Positions 6,742 through 13,801 of a DNA stretch of 16,026 nt are shown here, one piece after another. This DNA comes from CAZHHM01 sp964532225. GTDB taxonomy: Bacteria > Margulisbacteria > WOR-1 > JAKLHX01. Positions within the stretch are counted from its first letter, which is position 1. Each line of letters opens with the position of its first letter. The notes beneath the pieces are model-generated. The model searched no databases and was not told the origin of the DNA. It saw only the letters and a list, made by a program, of their open reading frames with translations. The position numbers and the translations under genes are program-made. Location of the stretch: the NCBI GenBank assembly GCA_964532225.1, contig CAZHHM010000028.1, positions 1-16,026 on the forward strand, written 5' to 3'.

Positions 6742-6842
6742 TACGTAGAACCGGCGTTAACGGTAGAATGCCTCAACTTTCCTGACGTCAACATATGTGT
6801 GAATGACGTCCATGCATGTGTAGGAAAAGGGGCATTTTTTTT
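6742..6842 (+). ncRNA. Candidate small RNA or attenuated leader
   Basis: About 100 nt bounded by promoter P2 and a strong intrinsic terminator, with no credible ORF. Its 5' part holds a small hairpin (ACCG/CGGT around GCGTTAA, 6750-6764) and the rest is the terminator stem. It may also be transcribed as a ~250-nt species from P1. Because the thioredoxin gene follows, it could instead be a transcription-attenuation leader; a separate promoter-like site after the terminator favours an independent RNA. I do not recognise the family. Confidence 0.5.
6767..6842 (+). terminator. Extended intrinsic terminator
   Basis: AATGCCTC (6767-6774) pairs with GGGGCATT (6829-6836, one G-U). TTTCCT (6778-6783) pairs with AGGAAA (6822-6827). 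Inside, GACGTC (6784-6789) can pair with a second GACGTC (6805-6810). Eight T residues (6835-6842) overlap the 3' arm. The stem is much longer than a minimal terminator needs. Confidence 0.8.
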
Positions 6843-6888
6843 GCTTTCCGGGCTTTCAGGGACACCCGAAAATCTTGCATTTTCTGCC

Positions 6889-6899
6889 CTGTTATGATA
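6889..6899 (+). promoter_or_regulatory. Possible extended -10 promoter for tlpA-ccdA-gdx
   Basis: TGTTATGAT carries a TATGAT -10 with the TGn extension. No good -35 is visible. It lies downstream of the terminator and about 25 bp before the thioredoxin start. Confidence 0.4.
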
Positions 6900-6922
6900 G
6901 TTTACAATTCATAGGAGATATC

Positions 6923-7462
6923 ATGAATAGAATACTCAAGGACGGTCTCATTCTCGGATTATCGTTGTTCCTAATGGTCTTCCTCTTTTGGTCGCAGTCG
7001 AGCTCGATGTCAGAAAAGTCGCCGAAAATGCCGGAACAGACCTCCAAAGCAGCGGATTTTACGCTTAATGATATCGACGGCAACCAGTTCACCCTGTCAA
7101 AGTTGAAAGGCAATGTGGTCTTTCTTAACTTCTTTGCGACCTGGTGCCCGCCGTGCAGAAGTGAGATGCCGTCTATACAGGAACTGCACAAGATCATGTC
7201 CGGGGAAAAGTTCATGGTAGTCGCGGTATCTGTGGACAAAGGAGGAAAGGACGTAGTCGCCCCGTATATCAAGGACCACGGCTACGCGTTCAAGACGCTC
7301 CTTGACCCTGACGGGTCCGCATCCGCGAAGTACTCGGTATCAAGCATCCCCGCCACCTTTATTATCGACAAGGACGGCAAGATAGTCCGAAAGGTGATCG
7401 GGTCAAGGGATTGGTCAGACCCGAAATTCATCGAGATCATCCGGCTTTTGCTGAAAAAATAA
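6923..7462 (+). CDS. TlpA/ResA-type membrane-anchored thioredoxin
   Basis: A 179-residue extracytoplasmic thiol-disulfide oxidoreductase. Residues 8-23 form an uncleaved-looking membrane anchor, followed by a Ser/Pro-rich linker and a thioredoxin fold from about residue 43 (ADFTLNDIDGNQFTLSKLKG). The active site is WCPPC (74-78) within NFFATWCPPCRSEMP. The cis-proline is Pro143 in SSIPATFIID. The ATG at 6923 is preferred over an upstream in-frame ATG at 6875 because AGGAG (6913-6917) is well placed and the anchor then sits at the N-terminus. Its TAA is followed directly by the ccdA ATG, so the two are coupled: CcdA would supply electrons to this protein. In relatives the role is cytochrome c maturation or reduction of envelope disulfides; no cytochrome gene is in view. 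Confidence 0.95.
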   Translation: MNRILKDGLILGLSLFLMVFLFWSQSSSMSEKSPKMPEQTSKAADFTLNDIDGNQFTLSKLKGNVVFLNFFATWCPPCRSEMPSIQELHKIMSGEKFMVVAVSVDKGGKDVVAPYIKDHGYAFKTLLDPDGSASAKYSVSSIPATFIIDKDGKIVRKVIGSRDWSDPKFIEIIRLLLKK

Positions 7463-8170
7463 ATGGATAACGTCACTTTCGCTATGGCCTTCGGCGCAGG
7501 AATACTCTCCTTCCTGTCCCCTTGTGTGCTTCCCGTGATCCCTTCATACGTTTGTCTTATCACCGGGATGGGGCTTAAAGAGCTTACGTCCGGGGCCGAC
7601 AGGGCCGCCGTGATGCGCGCAACGGCCCTCAATTCTCTTTTGTTCATCCTCGGATTCTCTTCAGTTTTCATGGCATTAGGAGCCGGCGCGACCGTTGCCG
7701 GCAGAGCGCTGTTCGAGTACCGCGAGGTCTTCAGGATAGGCGGAGGTATCCTGGTCATCCTTTTCGGGCTCTTTATCATGGGACTGATAAAGACCGACTT
7801 CCTTGAGATGGAAAAAAGGATCAGGCTGCCGTTCAAGCCCGGAGGGACCTTGGGGGCTTTTCTTATAGGTGCCACATTCGGCGCGGCGTGGGTCCCCTGC
7901 GTCGGTCCGATACTCGGCTCGATACTTGTGCTGGCTTCCAATCAGTCAACTTTTACCTCCGGCATCTTGCTTCTTGCCCTGTACTCTCTTGGCCTGGGCA
8001 TACCTTTCTTCATCTCGTCCCTGCTCCTTAACGCTTTTCTTGCCACATATTCAAAAGCCTCAAGATATCTGGGAGCGGTCACCCTGATCAGCGGGCTTCT
8101 CCTGATACTGATGGGCATTCTGCTCCTGACAGGGAATTTCACCGCGCTGTCGTCAGCGCTGAGCTACTGA
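7463..8170 (+). CDS. ccdA: CcdA-type transmembrane electron carrier
   Basis: A 235-residue inner-membrane protein of the CcdA/DsbD-beta family, which passes electrons from cytoplasmic thioredoxin to extracytoplasmic thioredoxin-like proteins. Six hydrophobic helices are apparent. The two signature cysteines sit in LSFLSPCVLPVIPSY (Cys near residue 21) and AWVPCVGPILGSI in the fourth helix, each in the family's Pro-Cys/Cys-x-x-Pro context. The start abuts the TlpA-type gene with no spacer and the TGA overlaps the next ATG by one base (TGATG), implying coupled translation of all three genes. Length is typical of stand-alone CcdA. Confidence 0.96.
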   Translation: MDNVTFAMAFGAGILSFLSPCVLPVIPSYVCLITGMGLKELTSGADRAAVMRATALNSLLFILGFSSVFMALGAGATVAGRALFEYREVFRIGGGILVILFGLFIMGLIKTDFLEMEKRIRLPFKPGGTLGAFLIGATFGAAWVPCVGPILGSILVLASNQSTFTSGILLLALYSLGLGIPFFISSLLLNAFLATYSKASRYLGAVTLISGLLLILMGILLLTGNFTALSSALSY

Positions 8171-8487
8171 TGGACTGGTGGATACTGCTCCTTGCGGGGG
8201 CAGCAGAGATCGCCTGGGCGGTCGGGCTGAAATATTCCGACGGTTTCAAGAATATACCGGCAAGCGTTTTCACCGTTATCGCCATGCTCCTCAGTTTCAT
8301 CCTGCTTTCAAGGTCTTTCAGGACCATCCCCATGGGGACCGCCTATGCCGTATGGACAGGCATCGGGGTCATAGGGACCGCTGCCTGGGGGGTCGCCTTT
8401 TTTGGGGAATCAAGAGAAACACTGCGTATCCTGTGCATCCTGTTGATATTGTGCGGCATAGTCGGCCTCAGGATCTTTACAAAATAA
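8170..8487 (+). CDS. gdx: SMR transporter, Gdx/SugE subtype (guanidinium exporter)
   Basis: A 105-residue small multidrug resistance protein with four transmembrane helices; members work as antiparallel dimers exchanging substrate for protons. Glu13 in AGAAEIAWAVGLK is the essential shared carboxylate. The Gdx subtype is suggested by WAVGLKYSDGF after the Glu and by PMGTAYAVWTGIGVIGTAAWG in helix 3. Many Gdx genes follow a guanidine riboswitch, but none is evident here: the gene is translationally coupled to ccdA. Linkage to a thiol-redox pair is unusual and may simply reflect operon convenience. Subtype assignment is from motifs and could be off. Confidence 0.92.
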   Translation: MDWWILLLAGAAEIAWAVGLKYSDGFKNIPASVFTVIAMLLSFILLSRSFRTIPMGTAYAVWTGIGVIGTAAWGVAFFGESRETLRILCILLILCGIVGLRIFTK

Positions 8488-8499
8488 TTTTTTGCTTGC

Positions 8500-8529
8500 T
8501 TGCACAAAAACCTGCGCCTATTGTAAAAT
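8500..8529 (+). promoter_or_regulatory. Promoter for PEP carboxykinase
   Basis: TTGCAC (8500-8505), an 18-nt spacer and TAAAAT (8524-8529). The predicted start is near 8536, leaving a leader of about 55 nt before the ATG at 8592. Confidence 0.6.
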
Positions 8530-8591
8530 GGTGATATCCAGTCCTAACGGACATCCCAGATCAGTAATTTGACCAGGGGAAAGGTGTAAGT

Positions 8592-10376
8592 ATGTTAAGA
8601 ACCGTAAAACACGCGAAGCTGAAAAAATGGGTCGCCGATATGGCAAAGATGTGCAATCCGGACAAGATAGTCTGGATCGACGGCAGCGAGGATGAGAAAA
8701 AACGTCTTGAAAAAGAGGCCTTCTACACCGGAGAGCTGATACAGCTTGACCAGGAAAAGATGCCCGGATGCGTTTATCACCGCACAGCCTCCAACGACGT
8801 CGCCAGGACCGAGCACCTTACTTATATCTGCACTAAGAAAAGATCGGATGCCGGACCGAACAACAACTGGATGTCCCCTAAAATGGGCTACAAAAAAGCA
8901 GGCGCCATATTCAAGGACGCTATGGTGGGCCGTACGATGTATGTCATCCCCTTCAGCATGGGCCCGGTCGGGTCTGAGTTCAGCAAAATAGGCGTAGAGC
9001 TCACCGACAGCATCTATGTAGTACTGAACATGAGGATAATGACAAGGATAGGCAAACCCGTCATCGAGAAGCTGGGAGCTGACGGAGAGTTCACCAAATG
9101 CCTTCACAGCAAAGCGGACCTTAACGTGGACAGAAGGCTCATACTGCATTTCCCTGAAGACAACACGATCTGGTCGGTAGGCTCGGGTTACGGAGGCAAC
9201 GTTCTCCTCGGAAAGAAATGCCTTTCTCTCAGGCTGGGCAGCTGGATAGCAAAAAAAGAGAACTGGCTGGCGGAACATATGCTTATCATGGGAATTGAGG
9301 ACCCGAGCGGCCACATCGTCTATGTCGCTGCCGCGTTCCCCAGCGCCTGCGGAAAGACAAATCTTGCGATGCTTATCCCTCCGGAAGGCCTCAAAGCAAA
9401 AGGCTACAGGATATGGACGGTAGGCGATGATATCGCATGGATGAGGATAGACACCGACGGGTCGCTGTGGGCTGTCAATCCGGAAGCCGGAATGTTCGGC
9501 GTGGCGCCCGGCACTAATTCCAAGACTAACCCGAACGCCGTTGCCACGGTAAAGACCAACACCATATTCACTAACGTCCTGCTGAAGCCCGACAAGACCG
9601 TCTGGTGGGAAGAGGGCGACGGCCCCGTCCCTTCTGAGGGGATCAACTGGGAAGGCAAGAAATGGCGTCCCGGCATGACCGATGAAAAAGGCAGCAAGGT
9701 CTTCGGAGCCCATCCGAACAGCAGGTTCACTGCTCCGCTTTCGCAGTGCCCGTCGATCACCAACAGGCTTGAGCACCATCACGGGGTGCCGATATCGGCG
9801 ATAATCTTCGGAGGAAGAAGGGCAAAGATAGCTCCTCTTGTATACGAATCCTTCTACTGGCAGCACGGTGTTTTCGTAGGCTCCACCATGGCGTCCGAAA
9901 GGACGGCCGCCCAGTACGGCAAACAGGGAGAAGTAAGGCGCGACCCCATGGCCATGCTCCCCTTCTGCGGATACAACATGGGCAGGTATTTCGGCCACTG
10001 GCTCAAGATGGGCAAACACATGGCCAACCCTCCGAAAATATTCCATGTGAACTGGTTCAAGCAGGACGGGAACGGCAAGTTCATGTGGCCGGGGTTCGGG
10101 GAGAACCTGAGAGTGCTCGAATGGATCATGGACAGATGCAGGCAGAAAGTAAAAGCCGTAGAATCCCCTATCGGCTATCTGCCGGACCCAGAAGATATCG
10201 ACCTCAACGGCATCGATGTGTCAAAGGAGACCATGGAGAAGCTTCTTGAGGTCAATAAGGATGATTGGAAACAGGAAGCCAATGATATAGCCGACTTCTA
10301 CAAGACCTTCGGCAAGGATATGCCGCAGGAGCTCCATAAAGAGCTTGAACTGCTGAAAAAAAGGCTGAACAAGTAA
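8592..10376 (+). CDS. pckG: Phosphoenolpyruvate carboxykinase (GTP)
   Basis: Interconverts oxaloacetate + GTP and PEP + GDP + CO2, cytoplasmic, in gluconeogenesis or anaplerosis. The 594 residues match the GTP-class enzyme, which is unrelated in length and motif order to the ATP class. Seen: GSGYGGNVLLGKKC (197-210), the phosphate-binding loop FPSACGKTN (249-257) with the hyperreactive Cys253 typical of the GTP class, the metal-binding TVGDDIAWMR (276-285), and downstream RFTAPLSQCPS and YWQHGVFVGSTMASE. The ribosome site AAGGTG ends about 6 nt before the ATG. It has its own promoter after the SMR gene and a strong terminator after its stop, so it is probably monocistronic. Confidence 0.98.
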   Translation: MLRTVKHAKLKKWVADMAKMCNPDKIVWIDGSEDEKKRLEKEAFYTGELIQLDQEKMPGCVYHRTASNDVARTEHLTYICTKKRSDAGPNNNWMSPKMGYKKAGAIFKDAMVGRTMYVIPFSMGPVGSEFSKIGVELTDSIYVVLNMRIMTRIGKPVIEKLGADGEFTKCLHSKADLNVDRRLILHFPEDNTIWSVGSGYGGNVLLGKKCLSLRLGSWIAKKENWLAEHMLIMGIEDPSGHIVYVAAAFPSACGKTNLAMLIPPEGLKAKGYRIWTVGDDIAWMRIDTDGSLWAVNPEAGMFGVAPGTNSKTNPNAVATVKTNTIFTNVLLKPDKTVWWEEGDGPVPSEGINWEGKKWRPGMTDEKGSKVFGAHPNSRFTAPLSQCPSITNRLEHHHGVPISAIIFGGRRAKIAPLVYESFYWQHGVFVGSTMASERTAAQYGKQGEVRRDPMAMLPFCGYNMGRYFGHWLKMGKHMANPPKIFHVNWFKQDGNGKFMWPGFGENLRVLEWIMDRCRQKVKAVESPIGYLPDPEDIDLNGIDVSKETMEKLLEVNKDDWKQEANDIADFYKTFGKDMPQELHKELELLKKRLNK

Positions 10377-10391
10377 CAATTATCATCAGAT

Positions 10392-10421
10392 AAAAAAGCC
10401 TCCGCTTCGGCGGAGGCTTTT
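10392..10421. terminator. Bidirectional intrinsic terminator
   Basis: A perfect 12-bp stem AAAAGCCTCCGC/GCGGAGGCTTTT closed by a TTCG tetraloop (10406-10409), with T-rich sequence on the plus strand and an A-run (10392-10397) that serves as a T-run on the minus strand. It ends both the PEPCK gene and the converging Spy-like gene. Confidence 0.95.
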
Positions 10422-10440
10422 AAGTTTTCTGGCCTGTATC

Positions 10441-10899
10441 CTACCAGTCGGAGCCGCCTCTTCGTCCTTTACCCATGCCCCGGCCCATGCACTGCTCGGA
10501 AAACTTGCTAATCTGGTCCGGCGTAAGATAAGATCTTACCTTGAAGAGATAGTTGAGCCTTTCCTTCTGCATAACCGACCTGTTGGCATTGGCCTTGTCC
10601 ATGAGCCTTTCGATCTTGCCCCTGTCAGGAGCCTTTGAAGCCATTTCCTGTCTGATCTCTATCATGACCGACCGGTTATCCTGCCTGTACTGAAGGAGCC
10701 TCTTTTCCATATCATTTCGGTCGTTATTTATCTTTTTTTCCTGGTCCGCGGTCAGGTCAAGACACTTCATCATTCCTTGCATGCCCATCCCGTTTCCCTG
10801 GCCTTTCCCGCCGCCCATTCCGCCCCATGCGGCAAATGACGGGGATGCAAGGGTAAGGCCGATCACGGCCGCTGCTGTGAACATAATGATCTTTTTCAT
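10441..10899 (-). CDS. Spy/CpxP-like periplasmic LTxxQ-motif protein
   Basis: A 152-residue exported protein. The signal peptide (residues 1-23, MKKIIMFTAAAVIGL... ending SFA) is followed by a Gly/Met-rich stretch. An all-helical body carries two LTxxQ motifs, LTADQ (49-53) and LTPDQ (125-129), the mark of the Spy/CpxP/ZraP group of periplasmic chaperones and metal sensors. Cys46 and Cys137 flank the body and there is no His, unlike CnrX-type nickel sensors. The start at 10899 is chosen over an upstream in-frame ATG at 10953 because of the signal peptide and an AGGAGG site. It is the last gene of a sigma/anti-sigma/Spy cassette and has its own sigma-E-like promoter. Role inferred: sensor or chaperone feeding back on the anti-sigma factor. 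Confidence 0.88.
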   Translation of the reverse strand: MKKIIMFTAAAVIGLTLASPSFAAWGGMGGGKGQGNGMGMQGMMKCLDLTADQEKKINNDRNDMEKRLLQYRQDNRSVMIEIRQEMASKAPDRGKIERLMDKANANRSVMQKERLNYLFKVRSYLTPDQISKFSEQCMGRGMGKGRRGGSDW

Positions 10900-10920
10900 C
10901 TTTGTCTCCCTCCTGCTATA

Positions 10921-10948
10921 TTGGACAACCGGCCCGGAAAAAAGTTCC
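10921..10948 (-). promoter_or_regulatory. ECF-type promoter before the Spy-like gene
   Basis: On the minus strand GGAACT (10943-10948; GGAACTT with the next base), a 16-nt spacer, then GTCCAA (10921-10926). This resembles the sigma-E consensus (GGAACTT, about 16 nt, TCAAA). A start near 10914 leaves the AGGAGG ribosome site and the ATG at 10899 downstream. It overlaps the end of the anti-sigma gene. Confidence 0.6.
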
Positions 10949-10949
10949 T

Positions 10950-11228
10950 TCACTCCGAGAAAAGGAAATCGGTGACAGGGTACTGCGAGTAGGCATCCCC
11001 GTTATCCAGGAACGCGATCACGTCCCCGCTGCCGGCCCCTTTAGGCATATTAAAGAAGACCGCGAGAGCGATAAAAAGCACCGCGACCCCGGCCGCGGCA
11101 AAACGCATGACCGGTACGGCGGCAGTCACCGGCCGGTCCGTTTTTTCCTCGATCCTGAGATAGAGCGCGTCAAAGTCCGGCTTTCTTTCCCTGTCCTTAA
11201 GTCCTCTGATATATTCCTCGTATCTCAT
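10950..11228 (-). CDS. Small single-pass membrane protein, putative anti-sigma factor
   Basis: 92 residues: a charged cytoplasmic part of about 40 residues (MRYEEYIRGLKDRERKPDFD...), one transmembrane helix (roughly 42-60, FAAAGVAVLFIALAVFF) and a short periplasmic tail. The ATG overlaps the TGA of the ECF sigma gene (ATGA), the usual position for the cognate anti-sigma. There is no zinc-binding HxxxCxxC motif, so it is not a ZAS-type anti-sigma. Size and topology resemble CnrY, the short nickel/cobalt anti-sigma of Cupriavidus. Function is inferred from position and topology; I see no recognisable sequence family. Confidence 0.75.
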   Translation of the reverse strand: MRYEEYIRGLKDRERKPDFDALYLRIEEKTDRPVTAAVPVMRFAAAGVAVLFIALAVFFNMPKGAGSGDVIAFLDNGDAYSQYPVTDFLFSE

Positions 11229-11707
11229 AGGCTCCCCTCCTTTTCGACCTCTTTCCTGACCGTCTCTTTTGCCCTGGATAACGTCGATTTGACTGTCCCC
11301 AGCGGCATGTTCAGTGACTCCCCGATATCCTTTAAAGGCATCCCTTCGACCTCCGACATTATCAACGCGGCCCTCTGCTTAGGGTTCAGTTTCTTTAAAG
11401 GCCTCTCAAGCACGCCTTCATCCCCTGCCTCGGCTTCAGTGCCTTCTTCATGCCTGAACGTCTTTAAGAGGTTAATGAACCTGTCCGCCCTGTTACGCTT
11501 TTTAAGAAAGTTCATGCTCTCGTTCACGGCTATCCTGTAGATCCAGGTCTTGATCCCTGACTCATGCCGGAATTTCGGAAGACCTTTGTGCGCTTTTATA
11601 AAAATATCCTGAAAAAGGTCTTCTCTGTCCCTCATATCGAAAACATGTCTTGATATGACCGCCCATATCATAGGGGCATGCTCTTTATAAATATCTCGGA
11701 ACTCCAT
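11225..11707 (-). CDS. ECF (sigma-70 family, group 4) RNA polymerase sigma factor
   Basis: 160 residues, a typical ECF length. Region 2 spans the first 65 or so residues with DREDLFQDIFIKAHKGL and FRHESGIKTWIYRIAVNESMNFLKK, the core-binding and -10 recognition text of ECF sigmas. Region 4 lies at about 105-155, with LNPKQRAALIMSEVEGMPLKDIGESL and the helix-turn-helix MPLGTVKSTLSRAKETVRK that reads the -35. AGGGAG precedes the ATG by about 7 nt. It is followed by an overlapping small membrane protein and then a Spy-like protein, an arrangement that recalls the CnrYXH genes in content though not in order. Confidence 0.95.
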   Translation of the reverse strand: MEFRDIYKEHAPMIWAVISRHVFDMRDREDLFQDIFIKAHKGLPKFRHESGIKTWIYRIAVNESMNFLKKRNRADRFINLLKTFRHEEGTEAEAGDEGVLERPLKKLNPKQRAALIMSEVEGMPLKDIGESLNMPLGTVKSTLSRAKETVRKEVEKEGSL

Positions 11708-11718
11708 CTTTCACTCCC

Positions 11719-11748
11719 TTTGACAATCCCCATCAAGGAATAGTTCCC
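11719..11748 (-). promoter_or_regulatory. ECF-type promoter before the sigma gene
   Basis: On the minus strand GGAACT (11742-11747, preceded by G), a 17-nt spacer and GTCAAA (11719-11724), matching the sigma-E consensus and nearly the same as the site before the Spy-like gene. It begins at the stop of the DUF167 gene. The predicted start is so close to the ATG at 11707 that its transcript would have almost no leader, which is a point against it. Confidence 0.5.
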
Positions 11749-12015
11749 TTATTCAGGGGATATTTCCACTGTTTTGTCCCTGCTCCTGGCCCCCGAGCAA
11801 ATGCGCACCTGACGGCGTTTTACTTTGAAATGGTCCGCCAGGACATCGATCACCGCGTCATTGGCCCTGCCTTCGATAGCGGGAGCGTTGACATACACTT
11901 TCAGACGGCCCTGTTCACTGACCGCTTTTTGTCTGCTTGAATTAGGAACGACCCTGATACTGAACTTTGCAGGGGTCCGGGAGGAGGGGCTATTTCGAGT
12001 GTCTTTTTCTTTCAT
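11749..12015 (-). CDS. DUF167 / YggU-family protein
   Basis: 88 residues matching the small, widely conserved DUF167 (UPF0235) family of unknown function. Seen: FSIRVVPNSSRQKAV, then GRLKVYVNAPAIEGRANDAVIDVLADHF, then VRICSGARSRDKTVEI; the central PAxxGxAN text is the family signature. Its start overlaps the end of typA by 26 nt in another frame and lacks a clear ribosome site, so it is probably translated by coupling. The first 15 residues (Lys/Ser/Arg-rich) are unconserved-looking and the true start could be a little further in. Confidence 0.9.
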   Translation of the reverse strand: MKEKDTRNSPSSRTPAKFSIRVVPNSSRQKAVSEQGRLKVYVNAPAIEGRANDAVIDVLADHFKVKRRQVRICSGARSRDKTVEISPE

Positions 12016-13789
12016 TTTCGGTGAGATATTTCTTTCGCAGCCTTATGTTCTGAGGTGTTATCTCCACCAGTTCGTCATCATTGATGAATTCAAGCGCCTG
12101 TTCAAGCGTGAGTATCAGCGGAGGGGTCAGCTTGACCAGGTCATCGGAACCGGAGGCCCTCATATTGGTAAGCTTTTTTTCCTTGCAAGGGTTGGCCGTG
12201 ATATCTTCGCGCCTGGCATTTTCCCCGACTATCATGCCCTGATACACATTGATCCCCGCGCCGATAAAGAGCTTTCCGCGCTCCTGAAGGTTGTTGAGGG
12301 CATAGGCAACGCTTTTCCCGGTCTCTCCAGAAACTATGACCCCGTTCTGTCTCTTTGAGATCTCGCCTTTGTACCTCTCGTATTTCTGGAAAGCATGGTT
12401 CAGTATGCCTTCACCCTTTGTATCCATGATGAACTCAGCGCGGAAACCGAGAAGACCTCTTGTAGGCACCATGTATGTGAGATGGGTGACCTTGTTCTTC
12501 ACGTTCATATCGAGCATTTCGCCCTTGCGTTTGCCGAGCTTTTCAATGACCACGCCCGCGAATTCTTCGGGCACACTGATGATCGCCTGCTCGACAGGCT
12601 CCATTTTCTCCCCGTGTACGACCTTGAAAATGACTTCCGGCTGGGAAACGGCGACTTCGTAGCCCTCTCTTCTCATCCTTTCAAGGAGGATGGAAAGATG
12701 CAGCTCTCCCCTTCCGGAGACCTTGTATCCGTCCGCACCGCCTATGGCTTCGACCCTGAGGCCCACATTGGTCTGCAGTTCCCTGTCCAGCCTTTCTTTA
12801 AGATGTCTGTTCGTGACGTACTTGCCTTCTTTTCCGGCAAAAGGCGAGTCATTGACGAGGAATTCCATGGTAAGCGTCGGCTCGTCTATCTGCAAAAGGG
12901 TCATCGGTTTGGGGTTGTCGGCCGTACAGATCGTTTCACCTATCGTTATGTCCGATACGCCCGCGACGGCCACTATATCGCCGCACTGCGCCTGCTCCAC
13001 CTCGATCTGCTTGAGCCCTTCGAATATTGAGAGCTTGGTTATCTTGGCGGGAACTATCGAGGAGTCCCTTTTGCAGACGACCACGTTCTCGTTCTTTACA
13101 AGGACACCGCTGGAGACCCTGCCTATAGCTATCCTGCCTACATAATCGTCATAGGCCAGGTTGGTCACCTGCATCTGGAGAGGCTCCGAGCTCTTGTCGG
13201 GATAAGGCTTTACATGCTTAAGAATGGTCTCGAAAAGAGGGGTAAGATCGGTCGACTTGTCGTCCATGCTGTACCTGGCAACGCCTTCCCTTGATATGGC
13301 GTACACTATCGGAAAATCGAGCTGTTCATCGGTGGCATCCAGCTTGACGAACAGGTCAAATACCATATCGATGACCTTGCTGGCCCTCTGGGCCTTTTTG
13401 TCTATCTTGTTTATGACCACTATCGGCCTCAGCCCGAGCTTGAGTGATTTTGAAAGAACGAACTTGGTCTGGGGCATGGGGCCTTCCTGGGCGTCGACCA
13501 GAAGAAGAACGCTGTCCACCATCTTAAGAACGCGCTCCACCTCAGAACCGAAATCAGCGTGACCCGGAGTATCTACGATGTTGATCTTTATGTCCTTGTA
13601 ATGTATGGAGCAGTTCTTTGAGAATATCGTGATCCCGCGCTCTTTTTCGAGGTCATTGCTGTCCATGACAAGGTCGCCGACCTCTTCCCTTTCACCGAAA
13701 GCCCCTCCCTGTCTGAGAAGGAAGTCAGTAAGGGTGGTCTTGCCGTGGTCGACATGCGCGATTATCGCGAGGTTTATTATCTTCTGCAT
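11990..13789 (-). CDS. typA: Ribosome-associated translational GTPase TypA/BipA
   Basis: A 599-residue GTPase of the EF-G-like group that binds the 70S ribosome and assists 50S assembly and stress growth. Motifs: G1 AHVDHGKTT (11-19), G2 ERGITIF, G3 DTPGHADFG, G4 NKIDKKAQR. Domain II, the EF-G-like domains III and V (GRGELHLSILLERMRREGYE; VPTRGLLGFRAEF) and the TypA-specific C-terminus (LTNMRASGSDDLVKLTPP, LEFINDDELVEITP, LRKKYL) are all present. The start is ATG 13789, not the upstream TTG at 13807, because MQKIINLAIIAHVDHGKT is the standard N-terminus. The ribosome site is weak, and a TATAAT lies only about 6 bp before the ATG. Confidence 0.98.
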   Translation of the reverse strand: MQKIINLAIIAHVDHGKTTLTDFLLRQGGAFGEREEVGDLVMDSNDLEKERGITIFSKNCSIHYKDIKINIVDTPGHADFGSEVERVLKMVDSVLLLVDAQEGPMPQTKFVLSKSLKLGLRPIVVINKIDKKAQRASKVIDMVFDLFVKLDATDEQLDFPIVYAISREGVARYSMDDKSTDLTPLFETILKHVKPYPDKSSEPLQMQVTNLAYDDYVGRIAIGRVSSGVLVKNENVVVCKRDSSIVPAKITKLSIFEGLKQIEVEQAQCGDIVAVAGVSDITIGETICTADNPKPMTLLQIDEPTLTMEFLVNDSPFAGKEGKYVTNRHLKERLDRELQTNVGLRVEAIGGADGYKVSGRGELHLSILLERMRREGYEVAVSQPEVIFKVVHGEKMEPVEQAIISVPEEFAGVVIEKLGKRKGEMLDMNVKNKVTHLTYMVPTRGLLGFRAEFIMDTKGEGILNHAFQKYERYKGEISKRQNGVIVSGETGKSVAYALNNLQERGKLFIGAGINVYQGMIVGENARREDITANPCKEKKLTNMRASGSDDLVKLTPPLILTLEQALEFINDDELVEITPQNIRLRKKYLTENERKRHSK

Positions 13790-13795
13790 ACTACC

Positions 13796-13801
13796 ATTAT
13801 A
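13796..13801 (-). promoter_or_regulatory. Possible -10 for typA inside the terminator tail
   Basis: A perfect TATAAT on the minus strand directly after the T-rich tail of the preceding terminator, 6 bp before the typA ATG. No good -35 is seen (GCCAAT at the expected distance). If used, the typA mRNA would be leaderless or nearly so. Confidence 0.35.

Larger units (their letters stand above)
6509..6922. other. 414-bp gene-free region holding promoters and a structured RNA candidate
   Basis: Between divergent genes. It contains two plus-strand promoters (6554-6582 and 6707-6735), a stretch rich in potential stems (6600-6730), an extensive intrinsic terminator (6767-6842) and a likely promoter for the downstream thioredoxin gene. 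Stems visible in 6600-6730 are GCGG/CCGC (6601-6604 with 6611-6614), CCCGTT/AACGGG (6636-6641 with 6669-6674), GGGC/GCCC around TTT, and CGTCTT-CC/GG-AAGACG. AATAAGA/TCTTATT (6655-6661 with 6702-6708) competes with the last of these. Confidence 0.6.

Noticed and set aside
6074..6748. 224-codon plus-strand frame over the AI-2E-type gene and intergenic region
   Set aside because: It is antisense to a clear membrane protein gene, and its composition is unlike real proteins. The intergenic part is better explained by promoters and RNA structure.
8595..10046. 483-codon open frame antisense to PEP carboxykinase
   Set aside because: A shadow of a gene with unmistakable PEPCK motifs. The antisense product has no recognisable domain and no ribosome site.
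10900..10953. N-terminal extension of the Spy-like protein from ATG 10953
   Set aside because: It would bury the signal peptide 18 residues in and overlaps an ECF-type promoter. The start at 10899 has AGGAGG.
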